Assembly (NCBI RefSeq): GCF_001899645.1
Contig: NZ_MKVV01000044.1
Span: 62,258 to 126,257, forward strand
From: Pseudonocardia sp. 73-21
GTDB taxonomy: Bacteria > Actinomycetota > Actinomycetes > Mycobacteriales > Pseudonocardiaceae
Length of the DNA: 64,000 nucleotides
Direction of reading: 5' to 3'
Part shown: piece after piece, positions 30,447 to 38,940 of the stretch
Numbering within the stretch: the stretch's first letter is position 1
How the letters are laid out: every line of letters begins with the position of its first letter
Made by a program: the position numbers and the translations under genes
The notes under the pieces: model-generated
Database searches by the model: none
The model's input: only the letters and a program-made list of their open reading frames with translations
Told to the model about the DNA's origin: nothing

Positions 30447-32418
30447 TGCCGTCTCCCTCGACGATCAGCAGCACGGCGTCCCGGGCGACGGTGGAGCCCG
30501 CCCGGGCGCGGAGTTGGCGCACCACCCCGTCGACGGGCGCGGTGAGCACGTGTTCCATCTTCATGGCCTCGACCACGACCAGCCGGTCCCCGGCGGAGAC
30601 CCGCTGTCCTTCGGTGACCTCGACGACCGTGACGGTGCCGGGCATCGGCGAGACCACGGGACCGCCGGCCCCGGCCTCGACCGCGGCCTCCTCCGGCCCC
30701 TGCTCGCGCACGGCCCACGCGTGCCCGTCGCGCCCGATCCAGAGCGTGGCCCCGTCCCGGACGACGACGTAGGAGCGGGCCACCCCATCCACCTGTGCGC
30801 GGAAATCGGTGCCCTGGCCCGGATATCCGCGCACGAGCACCGGAGGCCCGCCGGGGCCGACGGTGCACTCCGCCGCCGAGGCACGCCCCCGGACCGACAC
30901 GTCGACGGCGTCGCCCCCGGCGACGACGAGCGTCCAGGTGGTCCAGGACGGTTCCCCGACCCGCCAGCCCCCGGGGATGTCGAACGGGTCGACGACGGCG
31001 CCGGCGGGCTCCAGCGCGGCCAGCGCGTGCACGGCGGCGACGGGGAGGACATCGTCGGGGAGCTCCGCGGACGTCCAGTCGTCGACGCGACGGCCGACGA
31101 GTCCGGTGTCCAGGCGCCCGGCCCGGACGTCGGTGTCGGCGAGCAGGGCGCGCAGGAAGCCGATGTTGGTGCCCAGCCCCAGCAGCACGGTGTCGCCCAG
31201 CGCGGCGTCGAGGCGCCGGATGGCCTCGGCCCGGTCGGCCCCGTGGGCGATGATCTTGGCGAGCATCGGGTCGTAGTCCGAGCCCACCGTGCCGCCCGCG
31301 ACCACCCCGGAGTCGACGCGGACGCCATTCGGGAGCTCCAGCGCGAGGATCCGCCCGCCCGTGGGCAGGAAGCCGGCCGCGGGATCCTCGGCGTAGACGC
31401 GCACCTCGACGGCGTGCCCGGTGAGCGTGACGTCGTCCTGGGTGATCGGCAGCGGCTCCCCCGCGGCCACCCGCAGCTGCATCTCGACCAGGTCGAGTCC
31501 GGTGACCATCTCCGTGACGGGGTGCTCCACCTGCAGGCGGGTGTTCATCTCCATGAAGAAGAACTGGTCAGGATCGTCGGCGCCGACGATGAACTCGACC
31601 GTGCCCGCACCGGTGTAGCCGCAGGCCCGCGCCGCCTCGCACGCGGCCGCGCCCATCGTCGCGCGCTGGGCGTCGGTGAGCAGGGGCGACGGCGCCTCCT
31701 CGACGATCTTCTGGTGCCGTCGCTGCAGGGAGCACTCGCGTTCACCGAGGTGGATGACGGTGCCGTGCTGGTCGGCCATGACCTGGATCTCGATGTGCCG
31801 TGGGGTGGTGACGAGCCGCTCGACGAGCAGCGTGTCGTCGCCGAAGGAGCTGCGGGCCTCGCGGCGGGCCGTCGCGATCGACGCCGAGAGGTCCTCGGGG
31901 CGATGCACCTCGTGCATCCCCTTGCCGCCGCCACCCGCCGACGGCTTGAGCAGCACCGGGTAGCCCACCTGCTCCACGGCCAGGGCGAGCGCGGCGTCGT
32001 CGAGACCGGAGCCGTCGGAGCCGGGGACGACGGGTACCCCGGCCTTGGCGACGGTCTGCTTGGCGCGGATCTTGTCGCCCATCGCCTCGATCGCCGACGC
32101 GGGCGGCCCCACGAACGCGATGCCCGCCTCCTCGCAGGCGGCGGCGAAGGCGGTGTTCTCGCTCAGGAACCCGTAGCCCGGGTGGATCGCCTGCGCCCCG
32201 GTGGCCCGGGCGGCCGCGATGACGGCCGGGATCGAGAGGTAGCTCTCGGCGGCGGCCGCGGGCCCGATCCGGACGGCGACGTCGGCCAGCGCGACGTGCG
32301 GCGCGGACGCGTCGGCGTCGGAGAAGACGGCGACGGACCGGATCCCGAGCAGCCGGAGGGTGCGGATCACCCGCACGGCGATCTCGCCCCGGTTGGCGAC
32401 GAGCACGGTGTCAAACAC
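30436..32418 (-). CDS. Acyl-CoA carboxylase alpha chain (biotin carboxylase plus BCCP)
   Basis: 660 aa. The N-terminal ~450 residues are biotin carboxylase ([51 protein letters not shown] loop, [17 protein letters not shown]). A linker follows, and the C-terminus is a biotinyl domain with [12 protein letters not shown], where the lysine carries biotin. It carboxylates biotin for the beta subunit encoded just upstream. The GTG at 32418 gives [11 protein letters not shown]. Confidence 0.95.
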   Translation of the reverse strand: MFDTVLVANRGEIAVRVIRTLRLLGIRSVAVFSDADASAPHVALADVAVRIGPAAAAESYLSIPAVIAAARATGAQAIHPGYGFLSENTAFAAACEEAGIAFVGPPASAIEAMGDKIRAKQTVAKAGVPVVPGSDGSGLDDAALALAVEQVGYPVLLKPSAGGGGKGMHEVHRPEDLSASIATARREARSSFGDDTLLVERLVTTPRHIEIQVMADQHGTVIHLGERECSLQRRHQKIVEEAPSPLLTDAQRATMGAAACEAARACGYTGAGTVEFIVGADDPDQFFFMEMNTRLQVEHPVTEMVTGLDLVEMQLRVAAGEPLPITQDDVTLTGHAVEVRVYAEDPAAGFLPTGGRILALELPNGVRVDSGVVAGGTVGSDYDPMLAKIIAHGADRAEAIRRLDAALGDTVLLGLGTNIGFLRALLADTDVRAGRLDTGLVGRRVDDWTSAELPDDVLPVAAVHALAALEPAGAVVDPFDIPGGWRVGEPSWTTWTLVVAGGDAVDVSVRGRASAAECTVGPGGPPVLVRGYPGQGTDFRAQVDGVARSYVVVRDGATLWIGRDGHAWAVREQGPEEAAVEAGAGGPVVSPMPGTVTVVEVTEGQRVSAGDRLVVVEAMKMEHVLTAPVDGVVRQLRARAGSTVARDAVLLIVEGDGNGS

Positions 32419-32514
32419 GCGGGAACTCCCTCGAAACGACCGACGAGCGGCACTGTCGTCGCACAGGTTCCGACGATCGTGCCGTTCGTCGGGATTCGGG
32501 CAAGCGCATCGGGG

Positions 32515-34056
32515 TCACATCCGGAAGACGCCGAAGGCGGGATCCGCCAGGGGCGCGTTCGCGGCTGCGCTCAGCGCCAGGCCCAGGACCGTTCTCGTGT
32601 CCTTCGGGTCGATCACGCCGTCGTCCCAGATCCGGGCGGTCGAGTAGTACGGATGGCCCTGGCGTTCGTACTGGGCCCGGATCTCTGCGCCGTTGTCCCC
32701 ACCCGCCCCGGAACCCGAGCCGACCGTGCCCAGCACCATCGCCGCCTGCTCCCCGCCCATCACCGAGATCCGGGCGTTGGGCCACATGAACAGGAAACGG
32801 GGCGAGTAGGCGCGGCCGCACATCGAGTAGTTGCCGGCGCCGAACGAGCCACCGATGATCACCGTGAGCTTCGGGACCCGCGTGGACGCCACGGCCGTGA
32901 CCATCTTGGCGCCGTTCTTCGCGATGCCGCCGGCCTCGTACTCGCGGCCGACCATGAACCCGGAGATGTTCTGCAGGAACACCAGCGGGATGCCGCGCTG
33001 GTCGCACAGCTCGATGAAGTGCGCACCCTTGAGCGCCGACTCGGAGAACAGGATCCCGTTGTTCGCGACGATCCCCACCGGGTGCCCGTGGATGTGTGCG
33101 AAGCCGGTGACCAGCGTGGTGCCGTACTCGGACTTGAACTCATGGAAGCGCGAGCCGTCGACGACACGGGTGATCACCTCGCGCACGTCGTAGGGCGTCC
33201 GGGAGTCGGTCGGCACGACCTCGTACAGCGACTCCGGGTCGACGGCCGGTTCCTCGGTGGGGAGCACGTCCCACGGCCGCGGAGCGCGCGGGCCCAACGT
33301 GCCGACGATCGAGCGGACGATCGAGAGCGCGTGCGCGTCGTCGTTCGCGAGGTGGTCGGTGACCCCGGAGACCTTCGAGTGCAGGTCGCCGCCACCCAGC
33401 TCCTCCGCCGTGACGACCTCGCCGGTGGCCGCCTTCACCAGCGGCGGACCGCCCAGGAAGATCGTGCCCTGGTTGCGCACGATCACGGCCTCGTCGCTCA
33501 TCGCCGGCACGTACGCGCCGCCCGCGGTGCACGAGCCCAGCACGGCGGCGATCTGCGGGATCCCCCTGCCCGACATCTGGGCCTGGTTGTAGAAGATCCG
33601 GCCGAAGTGCTCGCGGTCGGGGAAGACGTCGTCCTGCTCGGGGAGGTACGCGCCCCCGGAGTCGACGAGGTAGATGCACGGCAGCCGGTTGTGCAGCGCC
33701 ACCTCCTGCGCGCGCAGGTGCTTCTTGACCGTCATCGGGTAGTAGGTGCCGCCCTTGACCGTGGCGTCGTTGGCCACGATCACGCACTCGCGCCCGGCCA
33801 CGCGCCCGACGCCGGTGATGACACCGGCACCCGGCGCGTCACCGCCGTAGAGGCCGTGCGCGGCCAGCGGGGAGAGCTCCAGGAACGGCGACGACGGGTC
33901 GACGAGCCGGTCGACGCGGTCGCGGGGCAGCAGCTTCCCGCGCTCGACGTGCCGCGCCCGGGAGCGTTCGGGGCCGCCGAGCCGGGCCTCGGCCAGCTTC
34001 TCGCGCAGATCGGCCACCAGCACCTCGTGGGTGGCCGAGCCCAGTGTTGCCGTCAT
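32515..34056 (-). CDS. Acyl-CoA carboxylase beta chain (carboxyltransferase)
   Basis: 513 aa carboxyltransferase of the methylcrotonyl/propionyl-CoA type. It has both crotonase-like halves: [38 protein letters not shown] (oxyanion hole), then [40 protein letters not shown] and [10 protein letters not shown]. Together with the alpha chain and the dehydrogenase it probably serves branched-chain acyl-CoA breakdown. The start [12 protein letters not shown] is preferred over an ATG seven codons upstream because that ATG lies inside a TetR-type palindrome. Confidence 0.93.
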   Translation of the reverse strand: MTATLGSATHEVLVADLREKLAEARLGGPERSRARHVERGKLLPRDRVDRLVDPSSPFLELSPLAAHGLYGGDAPGAGVITGVGRVAGRECVIVANDATVKGGTYYPMTVKKHLRAQEVALHNRLPCIYLVDSGGAYLPEQDDVFPDREHFGRIFYNQAQMSGRGIPQIAAVLGSCTAGGAYVPAMSDEAVIVRNQGTIFLGGPPLVKAATGEVVTAEELGGGDLHSKVSGVTDHLANDDAHALSIVRSIVGTLGPRAPRPWDVLPTEEPAVDPESLYEVVPTDSRTPYDVREVITRVVDGSRFHEFKSEYGTTLVTGFAHIHGHPVGIVANNGILFSESALKGAHFIELCDQRGIPLVFLQNISGFMVGREYEAGGIAKNGAKMVTAVASTRVPKLTVIIGGSFGAGNYSMCGRAYSPRFLFMWPNARISVMGGEQAAMVLGTVGSGSGAGGDNGAEIRAQYERQGHPYYSTARIWDDGVIDPKDTRTVLGLALSAAANAPLADPAFGVFRM

Positions 34057-34065
34057 GCCGCCGAG

Positions 34066-34081
34066 GTTAACGTTCATTCAC
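34066..34081. promoter_or_regulatory. Candidate TetR-type operator for the acyl-CoA carboxylase operon
   Basis: GTTAACGTTCATTCAC lies 10 bases before the carboxyltransferase start. On the minus strand it reads GTGAATGAACGTTAAC, close to the TGAATGAACGTTCATTCA-like dyads bound by TetR regulators of acyl-CoA pathways. One half matches well, the other is diverged. No regulator gene is adjacent because the mobile element starts here. Confidence 0.4.
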
Positions 34082-34291
34082 TGGAGTGTGAAGCGGACCG
34101 GGTAACCGGATCGCCCCTGCTCACGCTCGTACCCGACCTCGACACCCGCTGTCCAGTTGTGCCCAACACGGCATCCGATCAAGACGCCGCAGAGGTCCCC
34201 CACCGGGCGAACCCTGATCGGACCAGCCACCTTGCACCGGTCGCCTAAAATGCGCAATGCAGACGGATGCGCCACACGGAATATTCAGCCC

Positions 34292-35161
34292 GTGACCACC
34301 AAAACACTCTCCGACAATGACAAGCGTGTAATTCGCATCCACGCTGACTGGGCCCGACGAACCGGCGTCACCACCGCCACACTCCACCACCGACGCGAGA
34401 ACCTCCGGCGCCTCGCCGAACAACTCCCCGTCGAACTCCTCGACGCCACCGCGCAACACCTCGACACCTGGCAGGCATCCCTCACCGTCAGCCTGTCCTC
34501 CGTGCGCACCTACACCGCGCACGTCAAGAGCTTCTACCGCTGGGCCGTCGAAGCCGGACACCTCGACGGCGACCCCTCAGCACGCCTGCCCTCCCCGAAG
34601 ATCCCGCCCCGCACCGCCCGACCCATCAGCGAGTCCGACCTCGCCCTGCTCCTCGAGGTCGCCCAGGAGCCGCTGCGCACATGGCTGCTGCTCGCCGGCT
34701 ACATGGGCCTGCGCTCAGCGGAGATCGCGCAGATCCGTCGCGAGGACATCACCGAGCACGACGGCCGCATGTACCTCGCCGGGATCGGGAAGGGCCAGAA
34801 GCCCTACACGATGGCCGTGCCCGCGCAGGTCGTGCCATACCTCGCCGCCCACCTCGGGACCGCGCGCGGCCAGCTGTGGCGCGCACCCCAGGGCGGGCCG
34901 CTGCGAGCCACGCACTGCACCGGCGAGGCGGGGAAGCTGATGCGCTCGCTCGGGATGAGCTACACCCTGCACTGCCTGCGGCACCGCTTCGGCACCGCGA
35001 TGTACGCGCAGACCCGGGACCTGCTGGTCACGCAGGAGGCGATGCGGCATGCGTCGCCGCAGAACACGCGGCTGTACGTGCTGACGAGCCGACCGGAGAC
35101 AACGGCCGCGATTGACCGGCTGGCGAGTGCGTCGCTGCGCGGCCGGAAGGGGGCGGCGTGA
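34292..35161 (+). CDS. int: Tyrosine recombinase / integrase (first)
   Basis: 289 aa. The N-terminal SAM-like core-binding domain covers residues ~1-100 (NLRRLAEQLPVELLDATAQH, VRTYTAHVKSFYRWAVEAGH). The catalytic domain shows the Arg in LAGYMGLRSAEIAQ (~139), HxxR in TLHCLRHRFGTAM (~227-230), the second His in EAMRHASPQNT (~252) and the nucleophile Tyr in TRLYVLTS (~261). It probably integrates and excises the element. Start uncertain: the GTG at 34292 was taken, with in-frame ATGs further upstream at 34250 and 34157. The region is more AT-rich than its neighbours. Confidence 0.9.
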   Translation: MTTKTLSDNDKRVIRIHADWARRTGVTTATLHHRRENLRRLAEQLPVELLDATAQHLDTWQASLTVSLSSVRTYTAHVKSFYRWAVEAGHLDGDPSARLPSPKIPPRTARPISESDLALLLEVAQEPLRTWLLLAGYMGLRSAEIAQIRREDITEHDGRMYLAGIGKGQKPYTMAVPAQVVPYLAAHLGTARGQLWRAPQGGPLRATHCTGEAGKLMRSLGMSYTLHCLRHRFGTAMYAQTRDLLVTQEAMRHASPQNTRLYVLTSRPETTAAIDRLASASLRGRKGAA

Positions 35162-35163
35162 TG

Positions 35164-35445
35164 TCACCGGCCGCGGCGTCGCTTCGCCACCTCGATCAGC
35201 TCCAGGCGCAGACGCTCCACATCCCAGCGGGCGTGGCCACCGGCGGTCATGGCGTGGGGCTCGATGTCGTTGGCGCGGACCCAGCGCTGCAGCGAGCGGA
35301 TGTGCATGCCGAGCGCGCGGGCAGCTTCGCCCGTGGGCACGTAGTCCGGCACGGGCGCGGACGATCCGGTCCGGTGTCGCGGTTGCTGCCTTCTTCGTGT
35401 CGTGGTTGGTGCCGTCTGCTGCTGCTCGCTACCCGATCGGACCAT
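35164..35445 (-). CDS. Excisionase-type HTH protein
   Basis: 93 aa. A basic, Thr/Gln-rich N-terminus precedes a MerR-like helix-turn-helix, DYVPTGEAARALGMHIRSLQ, then RWVRANDIEPHAMTAGGHAR with the wing, typical of helix_turn_helix_17/excisionase (Xis) proteins of actinobacterial elements. It ends 3 bp from the integrase stop, tail to tail, and is the natural partner for excision. It could instead act as a repressor for the divergent operon that starts at 35475. Confidence 0.8.
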   Translation of the reverse strand: MVRSGSEQQQTAPTTTRRRQQPRHRTGSSAPVPDYVPTGEAARALGMHIRSLQRWVRANDIEPHAMTAGGHARWDVERLRLELIEVAKRRRGR

Positions 35446-35474
35446 GCACTGAACACGAGCGAGAGGACGTTCCG

Positions 35475-35687
35475 ATGACCGTCACCGACACCATCGACGC
35501 GGTGACCCTGCCGTCCGAGGCCGTCGTCGAGCTGCGCCAGCGCCTCGCCGACGAGATCGAGCTGACCGCCCGGATCACCGCCGGGGTGCGCGAGGGCCTG
35601 GCCGTGGACGAGCTACGCGAGGACCGGGAGATGGTGCGCTACCGCATCGTCGGCCTGGTCGAGCAACACGTCGGCCGACCGGCCTGA
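35475..35687 (+). CDS. Small helical hypothetical protein
   Basis: 70 aa starting MTVTDTIDAVTLPSEAVVEL after GAGAGGA. Strongly acidic, with alternating helices (ELRQRLADEIELTARITAG, EDREMVRYRIVGLVEQHVG). No domain recognised. First gene of the plus-strand module, only 29 bp from the divergent HTH gene, so their promoters must overlap. Confidence 0.6.
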   Translation: MTVTDTIDAVTLPSEAVVELRQRLADEIELTARITAGVREGLAVDELREDREMVRYRIVGLVEQHVGRPA

Positions 35688-35752
35688 CGTGAGACGGCCC
35701 GGGCAGGTGCTGCGAACACCTCGCCCGGGCCTCGACGCCCCGGAGGCGCCGT

Positions 35753-35974
35753 ATGTCCGAACCTACCCAGCCCATCGAGTGGCGCGACCTCGCCACCGTC
35801 GTCGCCGCCATGGACGGCGTCGCCGACCGGCTCCTCACCGCCCACATTCCCAACGACGCCGGCCACTGCCGCGCCTGCACCACCGGCGGCACCGGCACCT
35901 GCGCCAAGCCGTGGCCGTGCGCCATCCACCGGCTCGCCTCCATGGCCGCCCAGACCCGCGGACGGCCCGGATGA
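35753..35974 (+). CDS. Small Cys/His-rich hypothetical protein
   Basis: 73 aa starting MSEPTQPIEWRDLATVVAAM. A helical N-terminus is followed by HCRACTTGGTGTCAKPWPC and AIH, a likely zinc-binding CxxC...C...C...H cluster of the kind common in actinophage and AICE small proteins. GGAGGC lies before the start. Its stop overlaps the next start (ATGA). Confidence 0.6.
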   Translation: MSEPTQPIEWRDLATVVAAMDGVADRLLTAHIPNDAGHCRACTTGGTGTCAKPWPCAIHRLASMAAQTRGRPG

Positions 35975-36150
35975 GGTGCGCGCGGGGGGACTGCGGCCGG
36001 CTCGCCGAGGTGGCCGTCGACGGCGGCACGCTGGTGCTGCTGCTGTGCGTCGCCGACGGGCTCGTCGCGGTGTCGCGGCAGCCGGGCGCGCGGGTGGTGT
36101 CGCTGCACCGGGTCTCAGCAGAAGTGATGAACCGGCCACGGCGGGCGTAA
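35971..36150 (+). CDS. Small hypothetical protein
   Basis: 59 aa (MRCARGDCGRLAEVAVDGGT, then LVLLLCVADGLVAVSRQPG). Begins with a CxxxxC pair and contains a short hydrophobic strand. Overlaps the preceding gene by four bases, so it is probably translated with it. No family recognised. Confidence 0.5.
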   Translation: MRCARGDCGRLAEVAVDGGTLVLLLCVADGLVAVSRQPGARVVSLHRVSAEVMNRPRRA

Positions 36151-36210
36151 CGGGACGGGCGCGGTGCGCGACGATCGAGGAGATCGCCGCCCGCCATCAC
36201 TGGAGTCGTC

Positions 36211-36654
36211 ATGCGCGCCGTCGCGTCCGTCCTCGTCATCGCCGCTGCGCTCGCGCTTGCCGGATGCTCAGCGGCTACGCCCGCAGCTGCTCCGGCGCCT
36301 GCCGTGACAACGACCACTCCACCAGCGGTGACTACAACCGCTCCACCGCGGGCCGTGCTCGCCTCCCTGCCGCCAGCTCCGCCGGTCGACACCTGGGTCG
36401 TCAAGGGCAGCGACTTCCAGCAGACGCTCGACCTGCGGATGCAGACCGAGCTGATCGAGCTGGGCATCGCGCCCGCTCTCGGCAACGAGTCGGCGGCACG
36501 CGACCTGGCCTACATGATCTGCACCGCGAAGCGCACGGGGGCCACCGCCGACGCCGTGCAGGAAGCCGTGCAGGCGGCCTACCCGACCACCGACCAGTAC
36601 AGCCGCCTCAGCATCATCTTGACGGCCAGCTCGTACTGCGTCGACACGGTCTGA
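36211..36654 (+). CDS. Lipoprotein with DUF732-like domain
   Basis: 147 aa. It begins with a lipoprotein signal (VIAAALALAGCSAATP, lipobox LAGC), then a Pro/Thr/Ala-rich linker (~residues 24-55) and a small helical domain with one Cys pair (MICTAKRTGA and SSYCVDTV), as in the DUF732 family of actinobacterial secreted proteins. It would be anchored outside the membrane. In a mobile element it is a candidate moron gene acting on the lysogen surface. It ends in a hairpin shared with the convergent GIY-YIG gene. Confidence 0.75.
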   Translation: MRAVASVLVIAAALALAGCSAATPAAAPAPAVTTTTPPAVTTTAPPRAVLASLPPAPPVDTWVVKGSDFQQTLDLRMQTELIELGIAPALGNESAARDLAYMICTAKRTGATADAVQEAVQAAYPTTDQYSRLSIILTASSYCVDTV

Positions 36655-36671
36655 CACCTCTACTGGAGGTG
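36655..36671. terminator. Bidirectional hairpin between convergent genes
   Basis: CACCTC-TACTG-GAGGTG forms a 6 bp stem between the lipoprotein stop and the end of the GIY-YIG gene. It has no T-run; it may serve both transcripts. Its right arm runs into the last codons of the minus-strand gene. Confidence 0.4.
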
Positions 36672-37142
36672 CTGCTCCATCAAGAAGTCACCGAGGTCGA
36701 GAGCCACGGCACGCGCTCGACGGCGCGCCATCTGCGGCATGCGCCGACGCCACGTGGGCCCCGGTACGACAACAGGCCCGGACGCCAGGTAGGCAGCCTC
36801 CCGCTCCGGCTGGTCCGTGCCGTTCTGCACTGTGCGGTTGAAGACCGGGTGCTCGGACCGGATCGCGACTGGCTCAGCCCGGGAGGCGTCCCGACGAGTG
36901 GGCATCTCCTCGTAGTCGATGCGGTCCACGTAGGGCCACCAGCGCGCGGTGCGCGCGTGCGACTTCTGGCGCTCCCGGTTCTTGTAGACGTCGCTGATGC
37001 CGATGTAGAGCAGCACGCCATCGCGGTCACGGTGGCGGTAGAGCAGGCCCGCAGCGGGCGGTTCGTCCCCGTACGCGGCGAGCATGGCCGAGGCGAACTT
37101 CAGCGCCTGCATCTCCTCGGCGCTGATCGTGTAGCTGCTCAC
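36660..37142 (-). CDS. GIY-YIG-type nuclease-domain protein
   Basis: 160 aa. After a helical N-terminus, GLLYRHRDRDGVLLYIGISD is the GIY-YIG strand pair with a variant first motif. It continues with RERQKSHARTARWW (conserved Arg and His) and AEPVAIRSEHPVFN (metal-binding Glu, then Pro-x-Phe-Asn). Such small proteins in phages and AICEs may be endonucleases; activity unknown. GTG start at 37142 overlaps the stop of the upstream HTH gene (GTGA). Confidence 0.7.
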   Translation of the reverse strand: MSSYTISAEEMQALKFASAMLAAYGDEPPAAGLLYRHRDRDGVLLYIGISDVYKNRERQKSHARTARWWPYVDRIDYEEMPTRRDASRAEPVAIRSEHPVFNRTVQNGTDQPEREAAYLASGPVVVPGPTWRRRMPQMARRRARAVALDLGDFLMEQHLQ

Positions 37143-37438
37143 GACTCGGCCTGGTCGTCGTCCTCGCCGGCGCGCAGGTAGGGCTTCGCCCAGCGGTGCA
37201 CGCTTGACTGGTTGATCGGCGGGAACTCGGCCGCGATCTGCGGCCAGGTCCAACCGCGGCGGTGCAGCTCGGCCGCGCCTTCGCCGACGAGCTTCTGCGC
37301 GGCCTTGAGGATTTCGGGGCCTGACCGGCCGAACCGCATCTGGTCGAGGATGTCCTGCTCGGACAGATCGGTCATCACGACTTCGTCCTTCATGAGACGG
37401 ACCAGCGCATTCATCACCTCGGGGGTCAGCTCCGCCAC
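37139..37438 (-). CDS. HTH DNA-binding protein, candidate element regulator
   Basis: 99 aa starting GTG (VAELTPEVMNALVRLMKD). The C-terminal half holds a helix-turn-helix: HRRGWTWPQIAAEFPPINQ followed by SSVHRWAKPYL. It is transcribed away from a divergent plus-strand operon, and two CTTGCG palindromes lie between the two starts. This is the classic layout of a repressor acting on its own and the opposing promoter. Family not named. Confidence 0.65.
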   Translation of the reverse strand: MAELTPEVMNALVRLMKDEVVMTDLSEQDILDQMRFGRSGPEILKAAQKLVGEGAAELHRRGWTWPQIAAEFPPINQSSVHRWAKPYLRAGEDDDQAES

Positions 37439-37464
37439 GGCGGGCAGCCTAGGGCACCTGGCGC

Positions 37465-37516
37465 CTTGCGTGGGTCGCAAGACTGTGGGCAGACTATGCC
37501 TTGCGCACCGCGCAAG
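37465..37516. promoter_or_regulatory. Twin 17 bp operators in a divergent promoter region
   Basis: Two palindromes with identical arms: CTTGCG-TGGGT-CGCAAG (37465-37481) and CTTGCGC-ACC-GCGCAAG (37500-37516). Centre-to-centre spacing is 35 bp, between three and four helical turns. They lie between the divergent HTH gene and the plus-strand transfer module, with the -10-like GACTAT (37492-37497) between them. Likely bound by the adjacent HTH protein. Confidence 0.65.
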
Positions 37517-37542
37517 ACAACGGCCCACACGAGGAGTCGACC

Positions 37543-37662
37543 ATGCCGAAGCCGGACGTCCCCCGCACCCGCCCTGCCCCGTGGCTGTTCGAGCGCGTCC
37601 AGATCGCGCTCATGGTCGGCGGGTTCGTGCTCCTGCCCATCGCCATCTGGTGGCCGCTGTGA
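37543..37662 (+). CDS. Single-span membrane peptide
   Basis: 39 aa: MPKPDVPRTRPAPWLFERVQ then a hydrophobic helix IALMVGGFVLLPIAIWWPL. GAGGAG ribosome site. First gene after the twin operators; its stop overlaps the next start (GTGA). Function unknown; small membrane peptides are frequent at the head of AICE transfer operons. Confidence 0.55.
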   Translation: MPKPDVPRTRPAPWLFERVQIALMVGGFVLLPIAIWWPL

Positions 37663-37853
37663 GCTGGGGATTCCGCGCACGCAAGACCGTCCGCCTCGGC
37701 CCCCTGTTCTGGACCTTCAGTCAGAACGGGTTCACCTCGTGGGGCATCCGGGTCGGACCGATCACCCGCAACTTCACCCGCGGCTCGACGACCATCGACA
37801 CGCCCGGGCCGGGGAGCCTGCACCGGCCGGGACGTCGGCGAGGTGGTCGGTGA
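37659..37853 (+). CDS. DUF4236-like small protein
   Basis: 64 aa starting GTG (SWGFRARKTVRLGPLFWTFS). The pattern GFRxRKTVRLGP...GIRVGPITRNF then TTIDTPGPGSLHRPG fits the DUF4236 repeat-like motif (xRKxxxLGP, VGxR, GxPGTGLxY). Function unknown. Overlaps neighbours on both sides by 1-4 bases. Confidence 0.6.
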   Translation: MSWGFRARKTVRLGPLFWTFSQNGFTSWGIRVGPITRNFTRGSTTIDTPGPGSLHRPGRRRGGR

Positions 37854-38161
37854 TGGGCTGGTTCTCGAAGTCCCACGACGGCATGCCCGACGTCGGCCAG
37901 GGCGGCGGCTGGACGAAGGCCGAGTGGCGGCGCGCCCCGAAGAAGCGGGTCCGCGTCGACAAGCTGGAGTCGACCAACAAGGGCGGTTACCTCGACGAGA
38001 AGCGGGCTGCTCGGTACGCGAAGGGCGGGAAGCGCGGTACCCCGTACGTCGTCGAGTCCGGCGGGAAGCTCTACGTCGCCGACGGGCACCACCGCGCGGC
38101 CGCAGCGAAAGCGCGCGGCGAGAAGACCATCGTCGTGCGGGTCAAGCGGGGCGGCCGGTGA
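37853..38161 (+). CDS. ParB-like nuclease-domain protein
   Basis: 102 aa starting MGWFSKSHDGMPDVGQ. The C-terminal half, PYVVESGGKLYVADGHHRAA then AAKARGEKTIVVRV, matches the ParB/Srx core (xxVxDGHHRxxAAKxxG). It is too short for a partition protein and lacks the HTH, so it is more likely a small ParB-like nuclease-fold or toxin-like protein. Translationally linked to both neighbours (TGATG and GTGA). Confidence 0.65.
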   Translation: MGWFSKSHDGMPDVGQGGGWTKAEWRRAPKKRVRVDKLESTNKGGYLDEKRAARYAKGGKRGTPYVVESGGKLYVADGHHRAAAAKARGEKTIVVRVKRGGR

Positions 38162-38940
38162 GCGGACCAGCGATCGCGAGGTGGGTCCGCTTCCTCGGTC
38201 TCGCCGTGGTGCTCGCCGCGGCCGCGGTGCTGTCCTTCCACGGGCTGCGCGACCTCGCGCTCGCCGTGTCCATCCCCGTCGAGCTGGCCTGGCTGCTCCC
38301 GGTCGCGGTCGACGCCGGCGCTGGCGTGTCGTGCGCGTGCTGGCTGTCGCGCGGCATCCCTACCGACGCCGCCCGGTTCGCCCGCACCCAGACGTGGCTC
38401 CTGCTCGGCGGCACGGTCATCGGGAACGCCGCCCAGCTCGGGATGCACGCGGCCGGGATCGTGCCGCCGTGGTGGGTGGCGGTGCTCGTCGGTGCGATCC
38501 CGCCGGCGGTGGTGGGCGGCACGATCCACCTCGCTGTGCTCGTCGGGCGCCCGGGCGCGACCGCTACTCAAGTAGCGGTCGAGGGACTTGCGAGTGAGCT
38601 GCAAGTAGCCCCCGATTCTGCAGGTGACGCGGGCGACGACGACCTTTCGAGCGGCTTGGGAGCCGCCTCGTCCGCCGATCACCACCTGGGCGAGGACCGG
38701 GCGCCCGCCGTGGGCGATTCGCCCGGGCCGGAACACCAACCGGGCGAAGAGCCGCCCGCCCACGTCGCCCTGCACCTGGCGCCCACACCCGCCGTGGCGC
38801 CCGGGCCGGGTGACGCCCGCCCGGAGGTGGGTGAGCTGCTCGCCCAGGGCGCCGGGCGCCGCACCGTCGCCCGCGAGCTGGGCGTCACCGAGTACGCCGC
38901 CCGCCAGCTCATCGACGCCCGCCGCGGGGTGAGCGGGTGA
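38158..38940 (+). CDS. DUF2637 membrane protein with C-terminal HTH
   Basis: 260 aa. Four hydrophobic segments (about residues 8-130, e.g. RWVRFLGLAVVLAAAAVLS and WLLLGGTVIGNAAQLGMH) define DUF2637, found next to FtsK-like Tra proteins in Streptomyces plasmids and AICEs. A long acidic Pro-rich linker follows, and the last ~35 residues read GRRTVARELGVTEYAARQLI-type HTH. It may link the DNA to the membrane transfer complex. GTG start overlaps the preceding stop and its own stop overlaps the translocase start. Confidence 0.85.
   Translation: MSGPAIARWVRFLGLAVVLAAAAVLSFHGLRDLALAVSIPVELAWLLPVAVDAGAGVSCACWLSRGIPTDAARFARTQTWLLLGGTVIGNAAQLGMHAAGIVPPWWVAVLVGAIPPAVVGGTIHLAVLVGRPGATATQVAVEGLASELQVAPDSAGDAGDDDLSSGLGAASSADHHLGEDRAPAVGDSPGPEHQPGEEPPAHVALHLAPTPAVAPGPGDARPEVGELLAQGAGRRTVARELGVTEYAARQLIDARRGVSG

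Noticed and set aside
30364..34248. 1294-codon plus-strand open frame opposite the carboxylase operon
   Set aside because: Antisense to three clear genes; long antisense frames are expected at this GC content.
34078..34275. 65-residue minus-strand frame ending next to the carboxyltransferase start
   Set aside because: It overlaps the operon promoter/operator and the upstream side of the integrase, has no ribosome site or recognisable domain, and could be noise or a relic at the insertion point.
34100..34290. tRNA gene or att core at the left junction
   Set aside because: No cloverleaf or CCA end could be read, and without the right end a core repeat cannot be identified.
37853..38161. Partition protein ParB
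   Set aside because: Only the short ParB-like core is present, without the HTH and dimerisation domains and with no ParA next to it.
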